A stretch of 27,017 bases of DNA from Spirogloea muscicola (lineage: Eukaryota; Streptophyta; Zygnematophyceae; Spirogloeales; Spirogloeaceae): the NCBI GenBank assembly GCA_009602725.1, contig WELB01000218.1:175748-202764 (forward strand), written 5' to 3'. The notes beneath the pieces are model-generated. The model was not told where the DNA came from and did not search any database. It was given only the letters and a program-made list of their open reading frames with translations. Positions 1 to 7,974 of this stretch are shown piece by piece (the first letter of the stretch is position 1; the number at the start of each line of letters is the position of its first letter). Both the position numbers and the translations under genes were made by a program.

Positions 1-141
1 CCCCCCTCTCCCTCCCTTTCTTCTCCAAGGGCGAGCAAACCCACCCCCCCCCCTCCCTTCTTTCGCACTCTCCTCTTTTGAGAGAAGTGGCACTCCGACT
101 GGGGGCAAGAAGAAGAAGTGAGAACAAGCGCGGCTCAATTT

Positions 142-185
142 ACTGGTGGCTGGGAGAGGCCAGCCCAAAGGAATGGGCAAGGTCT
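142..185 (+). repeat. Dispersed module related to 16461-16504 (inverted)
   Basis: This stretch, containing GGCCAGCCCAAAGGAATGG, closely matches the reverse complement of about 16461-16504. It leads directly into the hairpin at 187-227. Confidence 0.65.
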
Positions 186-186
186 C

Positions 187-227
187 ATGGGCGAGCACTT
201 CTTTTCTTAGAGAAAGTGCTCGCCCAT
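187..227. repeat. 14-bp perfect inverted repeat (hairpin) of the core module
   Basis: The arm ATGGGCGAGCACTT (187-200) is followed after 13 bases by its exact reverse complement (214-227). The same 14-mer is the edge of the dispersed repeat copies elsewhere in the window, so this is a head-to-head junction of two copies. Confidence 0.85.
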
Positions 228-343
228 TGAGAATAGGGGAAGCGCTGCCAGATTGACTGGTGGGTGGGAAAGGCCAAAGAAGATGAGCTCGCCTATAGAA
301 GAGAGGGGCTGGCAGAAGCCAGCCAAAAAAGAATGGACAAAAT

Positions 344-430
344 CAGCCCAAAGGAGTGGACAAGGTCTGAGGGAGCCTGAGTGCGAACGACTAGGACTAA
401 GATATCAGCCAGGGAACGCTCAGTAACCTT
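344..430 (+). repeat. Dispersed module shared with 16356-16483
   Basis: Two halves are shared with the 16.4-kb region but in different orientations. Bases 389-430 (GACTAGGACTAAG then CAGCCAGGGAACG) match 16356-16397 directly with a few differences. Bases 344-404 match the reverse complement of about 16421-16483. The element is therefore rearranged, not simply copied. Confidence 0.65.
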
Positions 431-590
431 ATTTGTGTGCTTGTTTTGCTCAATGGGCGAGCACTTTCTTCTTCTCTATGGGCGCGCATTTTCCTTCGGA
501 ACGAGCCACTCTTGAAAGAAAGGCGAGAGAAGGCGCGCTTCCAAATCGACAGCAGTGGCTGTGAGAAGCCAGCCCAAAAGAGTGGACAAG

Positions 591-657
591 AAAGTGCTCG
601 CCCATTGAGAATAGGGGCTGGAACAACCAGCCCGAAAAAGAATGAACAGAGTACGAG
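591..657 (+). repeat. Core dispersed repeat, copy 1
   Basis: This is a 67-bp module from GAAAGTGCTCGCCCAT to GAGTACGAG. It is present four times in the window: here, 1102-1168 (inverted), 7392-7458 (inverted) and 16553-16619 (direct), differing at only one or two bases. It contains an internal GGGCTGG/CCAGCCC inverted repeat. This copy extends rightwards to about 712 in common with 7345-7391 (inverted), including an AACAGAAACAAAGCAGC segment. Confidence 0.85.
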
Positions 658-1101
658 AAGGGGGCCAGGGGAAGCTAAGAAACAGAAACAAAGCAGCTAC
701 GAGACACTCAGTAACCCCTGCTAAGCAGCCGCAGATCAGAGATGCTGGGCTCCTGGAAGTGGGTCCCAAGGCCTGACAGGGCCGGAAAGTGCTCACTCCT
801 TCCCCCCCCACTTCCTACTGACTTCCTACTGCTGACACAGGGGTATTGAGGGCGCCCTGTCTGCCTAGCCTTTGGCTCCGTCATGAACACCTGTATGCAT
901 CTGGCTGGCAGTTTACAGCCGATTTTTTAATATCAGCAGCTGCTTGTATATACCCCCAGCTCCGCGCGTTCGTTGAGCCCAGCCCAGTGGGGCAAGCCGC
1001 TCTACCCCGCTCCACTAACCCAAACTCCGGGCCACCCTCCCCCCCCTGTACCCCCCTGCCCCGCCGTGCTCTCGGCGTGCTCCTCTGCGGCTGGCCCCCT
1101 T

Positions 1102-1168
1102 CTCGTACTCTGTTCATTCTTTTTCGGGCTGGTTATTCCAGCCCCTATTCTCAATGGGCGAGCACTTT
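1102..1168 (-). repeat. Core dispersed repeat, copy 2
   Basis: Reverse-complement copy of 591-657 with nearly no divergence. It lies about 340 bases upstream of the TIR-NB-ARC-TPR start codon. Confidence 0.85.
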
Positions 1169-1511
1169 CCTCTGCGGCTGGCCTCATCTCGGAGGAGCCT
1201 CTCTCACTGTGAAGCCCGCCACTTGCTGCCGCTGCCGCCTCCAGAGCCGCGGCCTCCTCCACATAGGAGGCGCAGCCGTAAGCCCGCTTTCCTGCGAGGT
1301 GCCTCGCCGGTGCTCCACACTCAGGCCCTCCATCACTCAGGCACGCTCATTTTCTCGTCCACTGCCGCCCTCTGTCCAGCCCGCTGTCCTGAGCCAGTCG
1401 TCCAGCTCGTTGCTGCAGGCAATCTGCCCGTGGCGAGTCTATTTCTGCGCCGGACGACTGCCCGAGGCCGCTTGCTCGAGCAGGCGCCCACAGTCGTGAC
1501 TCTGCGAGCCC

Positions 1512-4500
1512 ATGACCGGCAGCTCCACTCCGTGGAAGCCGCCGCCAGGGCCGCTGGGGGCGCCCCTGCAGCCGTATGACGTCTTCTTGTGCCACCGCGG
1601 GCCGGACACCAAGCGCGACTTCTGCACATTCCTGGCGCGCGAGCTGCGCCGGCAGCACCTGGCCGTCTTCTTCGACCAGCGGTCGCTGCAGCCCGGCAAC
1701 GATGCCCCCGTCGTGATGACCGCAGCCATGAGGACGGCGCGCCTGGGCATCGTCGTGCTGTCGCGCGGCTTCTTTGCGAGCAGCGACTGCATGCGGGAGC
1801 TTGGGGTGTTCCTGGACCGGAGCTGCGTTCTGCCAATCCTTGTGGGTCTTCGAGCAAGCGATGTGGATGGCGAGCGCATCGTAGCACGGCGGGGCGTGTG
1901 GAGCGATCCCTGCTGCGATGGCGGCCCACTGTGGGAGTGCTACGGCGGCGACGAGGCGGCCTGGCGGTGCAACGTCGCAAGGGTGGCTGCAGTCTCGATG
2001 GACAAGCTGAGCGACCATGGAGGCGACTGGGACCTGTGCATTGACGAGGCCGTGCGTTCCGCATGTGAGCGCCTCGGTCGACCACCGCCCACCCCCACCA
2101 CCATCGACACCACGCCCTTCCCACGCAATGTCGAGTTCCTCGGCCGCATGCCGCAGCTGGAGTCGCTGCACGAGCTGCTGGCACGCCATGGCCGCGCGGC
2201 CGTATGCGGCCTCCCCGGCATTGGCAAGACGCAGCTCGCGCTTGAATACGTGCACCAGCACCGCCGCGGCTATTCGCGCATCCTGTGGCTGGACGCTTCT
2301 GGCTCCAGGCTTGCGGCTGCCTTCCTCGGCCTCGCGAAACCTCTAGGCGTCGAGCTGGCGCAAGGAATGGAGGAGGAGGAAGCAGCACATATGGCAGACG
2401 GTGGTTTATGTCTGCAGCCGCCACTGCCAGGCTGTGACACAGAGAGGCGAAATGTGGAAAGTGTACGGCGGGCACTTGAGGCCGATGGTGGGCCCACGCT
2501 GCTGGTCCTGGACAACCTGGAGCGTGACAATGCTGTCATGGCGGAGGTGCTGCCCACTGGCGAAGTGTGCCACATCCTCGTCACGACTCGTCTGAGTGGA
2601 GTCTCCAATTTCGCAGAACTCCCACTCGACATGCTGGCCCACCGCGACGCCATGGCGCTGCTGCTCGGCCACGAGGAGTTGGGCGGTGAGGAGCTGGAGG
2701 CTGCAGAGGACCTAGCTGGCAGGTTGGGCTACCTGACACTCAGCTTGGCATTCTGCCGGCGGCAGCTTGCTCATGGCGCCATGCTGCCCTCGCGCCTCCT
2801 GCAATGCTTGCAAGCTGAAGGCTCGCAAACCTTCTCTGCCGAGCCTGGAGACCCGGTCTTTCGGACGCACCCTGACCTGGTGCGCCTCTTCGATGCGAGC
2901 ATTGAGCTACTGCAGGGCGATGAAAAGTCTGCCCCAGAGCACAGGGAGCTGGCTGTCGACATGGCACATGCTGCAGGCTGGTTTGCTGGTGTGCCCATTC
3001 CAGAACCCCTGTTGGCCCAGGCTGCCACCCTGCTCCCAAGCATCCGGCGGGCTCTGCAGCCCACTACGCCACCAGAGTCGTACAGAGTCCAAGATCGACC
3101 AAGACGACAAGAGGGGGCCATGCAGGGTGAGGCAAGCCGGCAAGGGCCAGGTAGACCCCATGGCCAATTTGAGGCCGCGGTGGACCGGCAGAAGCCAGCT
3201 GCAGTGGACGAGGCTGTGCGGCTGCTTGTGCACTATGGCATGGCGAGGCGCGCCAAGTGCGACAGCTCCCTCATCTTCCACCGCCTTATGCAAGAATACG
3301 GCAAGGCTAAGGGTGGCACTGAGGCCGGCACCACCATGGTGACTAGCCTCTGCACCTCCAGCGCCTGCGTGGACACATACCCTGAGCACTGCCACCATGC
3401 CATTTGTGCTGCTCTGGGCAGCCACTCTCAAGAGCCTGTGCTTGCACTCTGTGAGGACCTGCTGGCACGTTTCGTGGAGGGCCCTGCTTTGCGTCTGGTG
3501 AACAACCTTGGCTTTGTGCTCAGGCGATATTCCGATTCGCTGCATCTGGCCGACCGCCTGGCTTGGACTGCTGAGCACCGCCTGCAAGCCTTTCCAGCCG
3601 CCTGCGCGTCTGTGTGCGACCGGAGATCGTGGGTGTTGGGCGTGCTCGGACGATACACAGAGGCGGAGCAGCTGAGCCGCCGTGCACTGAAGCTGCGGCG
3701 CAAGCTGCAGACTACTGAGAAGTCCACGCAGCTCGTCTGCCAGTCCCTGATGATGCTTGCCAGCCACCTGCGCAGCAATGGCAAGTACGTCGAGGCGGAG
3801 GAAGCATGCCGTGAGGCACTGGGTATCCGCGAGCTCCGCTTTGGCAAGCAGCACAGCCTGGTGGCCACAACGCTCAACCTGCTTGCTGAGCTCTGCCACA
3901 ATCAAGGAAAGCACAGCGAGGCAGAAGACCTGGCCCTGCGGTCGCTCAGTATCCGACAGGCAACGTCGTCAGGATCAAGCCGGTTGTATTGCGCCACACC
4001 GCTGAGTCGCCTGGCGATTGTGCTGGAGACGGTTGGCCGCCATGCGGAGGCGGAGAGGTATGCAAGGGAGAGCCTGGCCATCCGCCAGGAGTTCCTCAAC
4101 CCGCGCCGGCCAGAGATTGCAATCTGCCTCACCACGCTGGCTGCCACTTTAGCATCACAGGGGCGGCTGCTCGAGGCAGAGGCCAGGGCCCGCGAAGCAC
4201 GACACATCTCAGAGGACGCCAATGGTGTTGGCCACCCGGTCACTGCATTTGCGCTTGAGGGCCTTGCCAACGTGCTCAAGCTGCTTGGACAGCCCTGCTT
4301 TGCTGAAGCAGAGGACCTGTTCTGCCAGGTTGTGGACATTCGTCAGGCGAAGCTTGGGGGCGAGCACAGCTTGACGGCAACCGCATACCGCGACTATGCC
4401 GACCTGCTGATACGTGTTGGCGAGCTACGGTGGACCCAGGCAGAGCAGCTACTGAGGTCGGCACTGCGTGTCCAGCGAAGCGCTTCAACCGCTACCTCGC

Positions 4501-4994
4501 CAGGCGACCTCCAGCTGGCTCGCACTGTGGCAAAGCTTGCAGAGCTCTACCTTGAGCAACAGCGCTTTGAGGAGGCAGAGCCGCTGCTGCGAGAGAGCAT
4601 CTCCATAGCAGAGCAGGTCCTAGGCAGCAGGCATGCGGAGGCGCAGCACCTGTATGAGGCTCTGCGCAGGTCGTTGCAGGGTCAGGAAAGCTTTGTGGAA
4701 GAAGAAAGCATCATCCACAGTATTCTGCAGATCCAGGCCGAGGAACGAGGCCACCGAAATGCGTGCTCCGGCCGCCTTTTCGTGCTCCTTGGCTCCTTGA
4801 TGACTGGCGATGGGCGTTTGCGAAAGGCGCTTGAGGAGTTGAGTGTCGTGCTGGAGGCCAAGCGTGCTGGGTTGGGTATACGGCACTCCGATGTCAAGAG
4901 CCTGGCCAGGAAGGTGGGTGCACTATGGCGACGGCAACTGCTCAGTGCTACCTCCATGAGGAAAAGTAAGGACTCTTTGTCTTGCATCTCCTGA
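1512..4994 (+). CDS. TIR / NB-ARC / TPR protein (NLR-like signalling ATPase)
   Basis: A single uninterrupted frame of 1160 codons. Residues ~21-185 form a TIR domain: YDVFLCHRGPDT at 22-33, a BB-loop region at 54-65, and SSDCMREL at 90-97, where E96 sits at the position of the catalytic glutamate of NAD-cleaving TIR domains. An NB-ARC/STAND ATPase follows: P-loop GLPGIGKT at 233-240, Walker B TLLVLDNLE at 329-337, ILVTTR at 355-360, a GLPL-like GYLTLSLA at 406-413, and the FHRLMQEY element at 589-596 typical of NB-ARC-TPR proteins. From ~700 to ~1120 there are about eight or nine TPRs of ~42 residues, kinesin-light-chain-like (for example GKYVEAEEACREALGIRE at 757-774). There are no LRRs, signal peptide or membrane segments. 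The start is the first Met, 20 residues ahead of the TIR fold. By family knowledge TPRs sense a ligand, NB-ARC oligomerises and TIR makes NAD-derived signals. An immune or cell-death role is inference. A linker at ~520-565 looks poorly conserved and could hide an unspliced in-frame intron. Confidence 0.9.
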   Translation: MTGSSTPWKPPPGPLGAPLQPYDVFLCHRGPDTKRDFCTFLARELRRQHLAVFFDQRSLQPGNDAPVVMTAAMRTARLGIVVLSRGFFASSDCMRELGVFLDRSCVLPILVGLRASDVDGERIVARRGVWSDPCCDGGPLWECYGGDEAAWRCNVARVAAVSMDKLSDHGGDWDLCIDEAVRSACERLGRPPPTPTTIDTTPFPRNVEFLGRMPQLESLHELLARHGRAAVCGLPGIGKTQLALEYVHQHRRGYSRILWLDASGSRLAAAFLGLAKPLGVELAQGMEEEEAAHMADGGLCLQPPLPGCDTERRNVESVRRALEADGGPTLLVLDNLERDNAVMAEVLPTGEVCHILVTTRLSGVSNFAELPLDMLAHRDAMALLLGHEELGGEELEAAEDLAGRLGYLTLSLAFCRRQLAHGAMLPSRLLQCLQAEGSQTFSAEPGDPVFRTHPDLVRLFDASIELLQGDEKSAPEHRELAVDMAHAAGWFAGVPIPEPLLAQAATLLPSIRRALQPTTPPESYRVQDRPRRQEGAMQGEASRQGPGRPHGQFEAAVDRQKPAAVDEAVRLLVHYGMARRAKCDSSLIFHRLMQEYGKAKGGTEAGTTMVTSLCTSSACVDTYPEHCHHAICAALGSHSQEPVLALCEDLLARFVEGPALRLVNNLGFVLRRYSDSLHLADRLAWTAEHRLQAFPAACASVCDRRSWVLGVLGRYTEAEQLSRRALKLRRKLQTTEKSTQLVCQSLMMLASHLRSNGKYVEAEEACREALGIRELRFGKQHSLVATTLNLLAELCHNQGKHSEAEDLALRSLSIRQATSSGSSRLYCATPLSRLAIVLETVGRHAEAERYARESLAIRQEFLNPRRPEIAICLTTLAATLASQGRLLEAEARAREARHISEDANGVGHPVTAFALEGLANVLKLLGQPCFAEAEDLFCQVVDIRQAKLGGEHSLTATAYRDYADLLIRVGELRWTQAEQLLRSALRVQRSASTATSPGDLQLARTVAKLAELYLEQQRFEEAEPLLRESISIAEQVLGSRHAEAQHLYEALRRSLQGQESFVEEESIIHSILQIQAEERGHRNACSGRLFVLLGSLMTGDGRLRKALEELSVVLEAKRAGLGIRHSDVKSLARKVGALWRRQLLSATSMRKSKDSLSCIS

Positions 4995-7344
4995 CCCATT
5001 CATAAGACATCTATACTTGTATCTGAGCAGCAAACGAGCATCTTCAACCAAGAATGTCCAACTCTGCATGTGGGCGCCTGCTTGGCAAGGTGCACCAGTA
5101 TAATTGCGCTGTATGCAGGGCATCAGTTTCCAGCAGCTTGTAGCACATCATGATGCTGGTCATATCGAGTCTGCTAGATTCAGCTTTTTTCATTTGAGGC
5201 ACTTTCCTTTTGCTGTTGAAACAGGCTCATGCACTGAAAGAAACCTGCTCCGCACTGTGCCCAGGTCTCTCCATCTTGCAGGTTGTTGTGCAGCTTTTGG
5301 CCTTTGCCACTCTCCGGCATCCACTGTGCTTGTTGTGAGCATGAAAAGTCACCACGCACTTATGCATTTCTCCAGTCCAACTCTTGTGAAAAGGAACTGC
5401 GCTCTTCTTTCACGACCAGTTATGCCACATTGTGGTGTGAAGCACTCATTGAGCCCATATTTAGGAGCTGGAAAATATGCCCTTTACATCCATGTTCCTT
5501 CTTTGACAATCTTGGTGCGCCAACAGTCTTGCTCCACCTTGACCCCTTGTCTTTGGCCCCCCTGCAGACTGACTAAGTTTTGCAACTTTGACGACTTCCC
5601 TGAAATAGTATGCAGCCAAGGATGCGTGAAAAACCTGATCTTCCATTGTCGGACCACACTCACTGATTATGCTGCACGTAAGGACCTCGCAGGTGCTACA
5701 AGATTCAATGACACAAGTAGAAGCTCCACAAAATGGAAGAACAGGAGAATATGCCCAAGGTGAAATACACACCGACAAGGAGGACTATTCCACCACGTAA
5801 AGCGATCCGAGCATCTAGATCTCCAGCCATCAGATCGCTTTTGAGTTGTTGTGCAATGCATTAGCTGCAAGGCTTTGCCACCACAAGCAGCTCTTCCTGT
5901 ATGATCGCCTGTAACACCGTGCATTTCTGGCAGATCTGCGGTGGCAAGCCAACAGACGGCAAGCTTGGACTGGTTCTGGTGGGTAAGCAAGAGAGATCAA
6001 CAAGGACATAAGCAAAGGAAGGAGGGTAGAATTACGTTTTGGCTCAATATGCATACAATCTTGACAGTCATGTGCTCCTGAGTCAAAAGCGTGGCCTTTC
6101 AATGGCCTGTTGAGGAGCTTGTGAGGCCGTTACTAGGTACTTGCGGAACTCATTGCACCTGCAAAACTGAGCGCGTCTGCGAAGGTGTGGCAGCTGTGGT
6201 CACCAGACCTTGCCTTGGCTAGGGCTGGGTCTCAGTCTTCAATTCCTACTCCCCATGAAACTCCCTAATGACGGTGCTCCAAATCTCCAAAATACTTCGT
6301 CCGAGTCATATGTGCTCATTCGTGGTGACTAAAGCCTTCCTCCAGCCGTACTTTTGATCCTTTTTCAATTGCTATACCGGCCCCCTGTGTAACGCATGCA
6401 ACATTTTCTCTTCCCTACGGCGGGCTCACACCTTGCATCTGCGTGCTGGCAGGCCGTGCCCTGGCTGCCGCTTCCAGCCATCGGCAGGGGACTGCTTTCC
6501 GGCTGCTACTGCTTCAGACTTGCGGCTGCTAACTGGGGGTTACTCAGCGGCCATCCTTGAATAGTCTCATGTCCTGGGGTGTCTTTGCTTTCCAACTCTT
6601 CTGGACCTTGCTTGTTGTTAGGCTAGTCTTCCAGAGCCCTCGCCCTCTTTGGAACAGCTGCTTCTCTTCTTTACCAGAAGAGATGGTAGCGGTGGCTGTG
6701 AAGAAAGTGGCTGAGAAGGGCCAGCTCAACAAGGAAACGAAGTTCGCACATAGCAGTTGGTGGCTAGACCTCCTGAAGTGTCTTTCCCGCCATGCAGTCA
6801 CCCGACGCCAAGGCAAAGTAGATGAGCAGCCCGGCTCCGCAATTGCCGGTTCGCCTGCGCAGGCGCCTGTCTGGCTTGCTCCAGCGTTCCCAGGCTTTTG
6901 CAGTGCACCTGCAAAGAGGTCGTGCTTTGGCTGCTGCGTCTGGGTCCTGTTGTGGTGACACTTTTTCCGGTTGCAAGCTACTCCGACTTTGACAGGGCAG
7001 AGAGGCGACGCAAGGAGGCGGCCGTTGGGATGCGGGGCGGGCTGACAGTTGCGCGGCTGGGGGTTAGGTCGTTTTGAGTGTGGGGTGTTTAGGGTCCAGG
7101 CCAGCCCTAACGGCAGGGGAGGCGGGCTAACGGCATGCTACGAGTTGCAGGGGGGGGGGCGTCGGGCTTCACGCCGCCTTGGGTTCCGACAAGCGGTAGG
7201 GCCAACCTCCCCGCGCCCCCCCCTCTCCGCCCGCCGCCCGTGCGCTTACCCGGCGCCTCGCCCCGTGGGGCACCCACCTCCCTCCTCTCCTCGGCGGCCA
7301 AGCCGAGGAGAGGAGGCTGGTTTTCCCAGCAGCTTTGTTTCTGT

Positions 7345-7458
7345 TCGTAGCTGCTTTGTTTCTGTTACTTAGCGCTTCCCCTGGCCCCCTTCTCGTACTC
7401 TGCTCATTCTTTTTCGGGCTGGTTGTTCCAGCCCCTATTCTCAATGGGCGAGCACTTT
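7345..7458 (-). repeat. Extended copy of the dispersed repeat, copy 3
   Basis: Bases 7392-7458 are an inverted copy of the 67-bp core at 591-657. Homology continues leftwards to about 7345, matching 657-712 inverted with two small differences, so ~115 bp are shared. A local duplication of the GCTTTGTTTCTGTT segment (7331-7363) lies at its left edge. Confidence 0.8.
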
Positions 7459-7692
7459 CTTTCCACATTTCTTTGGGCTGGCCTGTGAAAACGGCCAGTG
7501 CCTTACATTCTTTCTCTTACATAGGGACAGGAGAAAGAGATTACATCTGTTTTCCTCATGCAGCGACCTCCCTCTCCTTTTTCTTCCCGCGCAGCCGGCG
7601 TGATGGAAGCAGAAGCAGCAGAAGTACTTCGCCACGGGAGCTCTCGAGCTGCGGCTTGCCTGCAGGCCGAGCTCCGTTGTCGCCGTGGGCAG

Positions 7693-7735
7693 CGGCCGCG
7701 GCGGCGGCGGCGGCGGCTGCGGCGGCGCGGGCGCT
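7693..7735. repeat. CGG trinucleotide-rich tract upstream of RAD21
   Basis: A run of about eight CGG units at 7695-7718, followed by interrupted CGG/GCG sequence, lies ~250 bases before the RAD21 ATG. It is probably in the promoter or 5' leader. It creates poly-Ala, poly-Gly or poly-Arg in the three forward frames, none of which I believe is translated. Confidence 0.6.
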
Positions 7736-7974
7736 TGGCGGCCGGCCGTCGCGGCGGCAGCAGGAACGACCTTGGCCGTCGTGGTTGCCACCTTCGGCGC
7801 CCGGAGCTTTGGAGAGGCGGCCCGGCAGCCAAGCTTGCAGCCATGGCGCCTCCAGAGCGCCCGAGCAGCCTCCGCTTAAAACGCGGCCCGCGACTAGCTC
7901 GCTGCAGCTGGCGGACTGTCGCCGCCGGCTAGCGCTGGCGTCTCTCGGAGCTTCAGCCCGCCCGGCAGGCCGCC

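Larger units (their letters stand above)
1..1511. other. Repeat-rich non-coding stretch upstream of the TIR gene
   Basis: I recognise no gene here. The first 60 bases are a C/T-rich tract. Bases 142-660 are a mosaic of short modules that recur in inverted or direct orientation at 1102-1168, 7392-7458 and 16356-16619. The open frames in this stretch run straight through those repeats in both orientations and resemble no protein family, so I treat them as chance frames. The last ~300 bases before 1512 are GC-rich and free of the repeat; they presumably hold the promoter and 5' leader of the downstream gene, but no clear TATA box or other element stands out. Confidence 0.6.
4995..7974. other. 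Long stretch with no recognised gene
   Basis: Between the TIR gene stop and the RAD21 start I find no frame resembling a known protein. The longest one, 5104-5763 (+), has a composition and lack of pattern typical of chance. The first few hundred bases are likely 3' untranslated sequence of the TIR gene. Bases 7323-7458 carry a repeat copy. Bases 7560-7974 are strongly GC-rich and probably contain the RAD21 promoter and 5' leader. Confidence 0.5.

Noticed and set aside
142-657. CRISPR-like array from the repeated 14-mers
   Set aside because: Copies vary in orientation and spacing, with no regular spacers and no cas genes, in a clearly eukaryotic sequence.
846-1499. 217-codon plus-strand frame upstream of the TIR gene
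   Set aside because: It runs through a dispersed repeat copy that is also open on the other strand elsewhere, and it has no recognisable domain.
1333-2475. Long antisense open frame (380 codons) opposite the start of the TIR gene
   Set aside because: It is Arg/Ala/Pro-rich, matches no family, and is the usual shadow of GC-rich coding sequence on the other strand.
2907-3914. 335-codon antisense frame opposite the NB-ARC/TPR part
   Set aside because: Another GC shadow; the plus strand shows clear NB-ARC and TPR motifs here.
1512-4994. Bacterial contamination as the source of the TIR gene
   Set aside because: It shares the window with three spliced plant-like genes, has similar base composition, and is flanked by repeats that also occur between those genes.
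5104-5763. 219-codon frame just downstream of the TIR gene, a possible partner gene
   Set aside because: Composition is Leu/Ser/His/Cys-rich without pattern, there is no domain or promoter signal, and the base composition is that of non-coding sequence.
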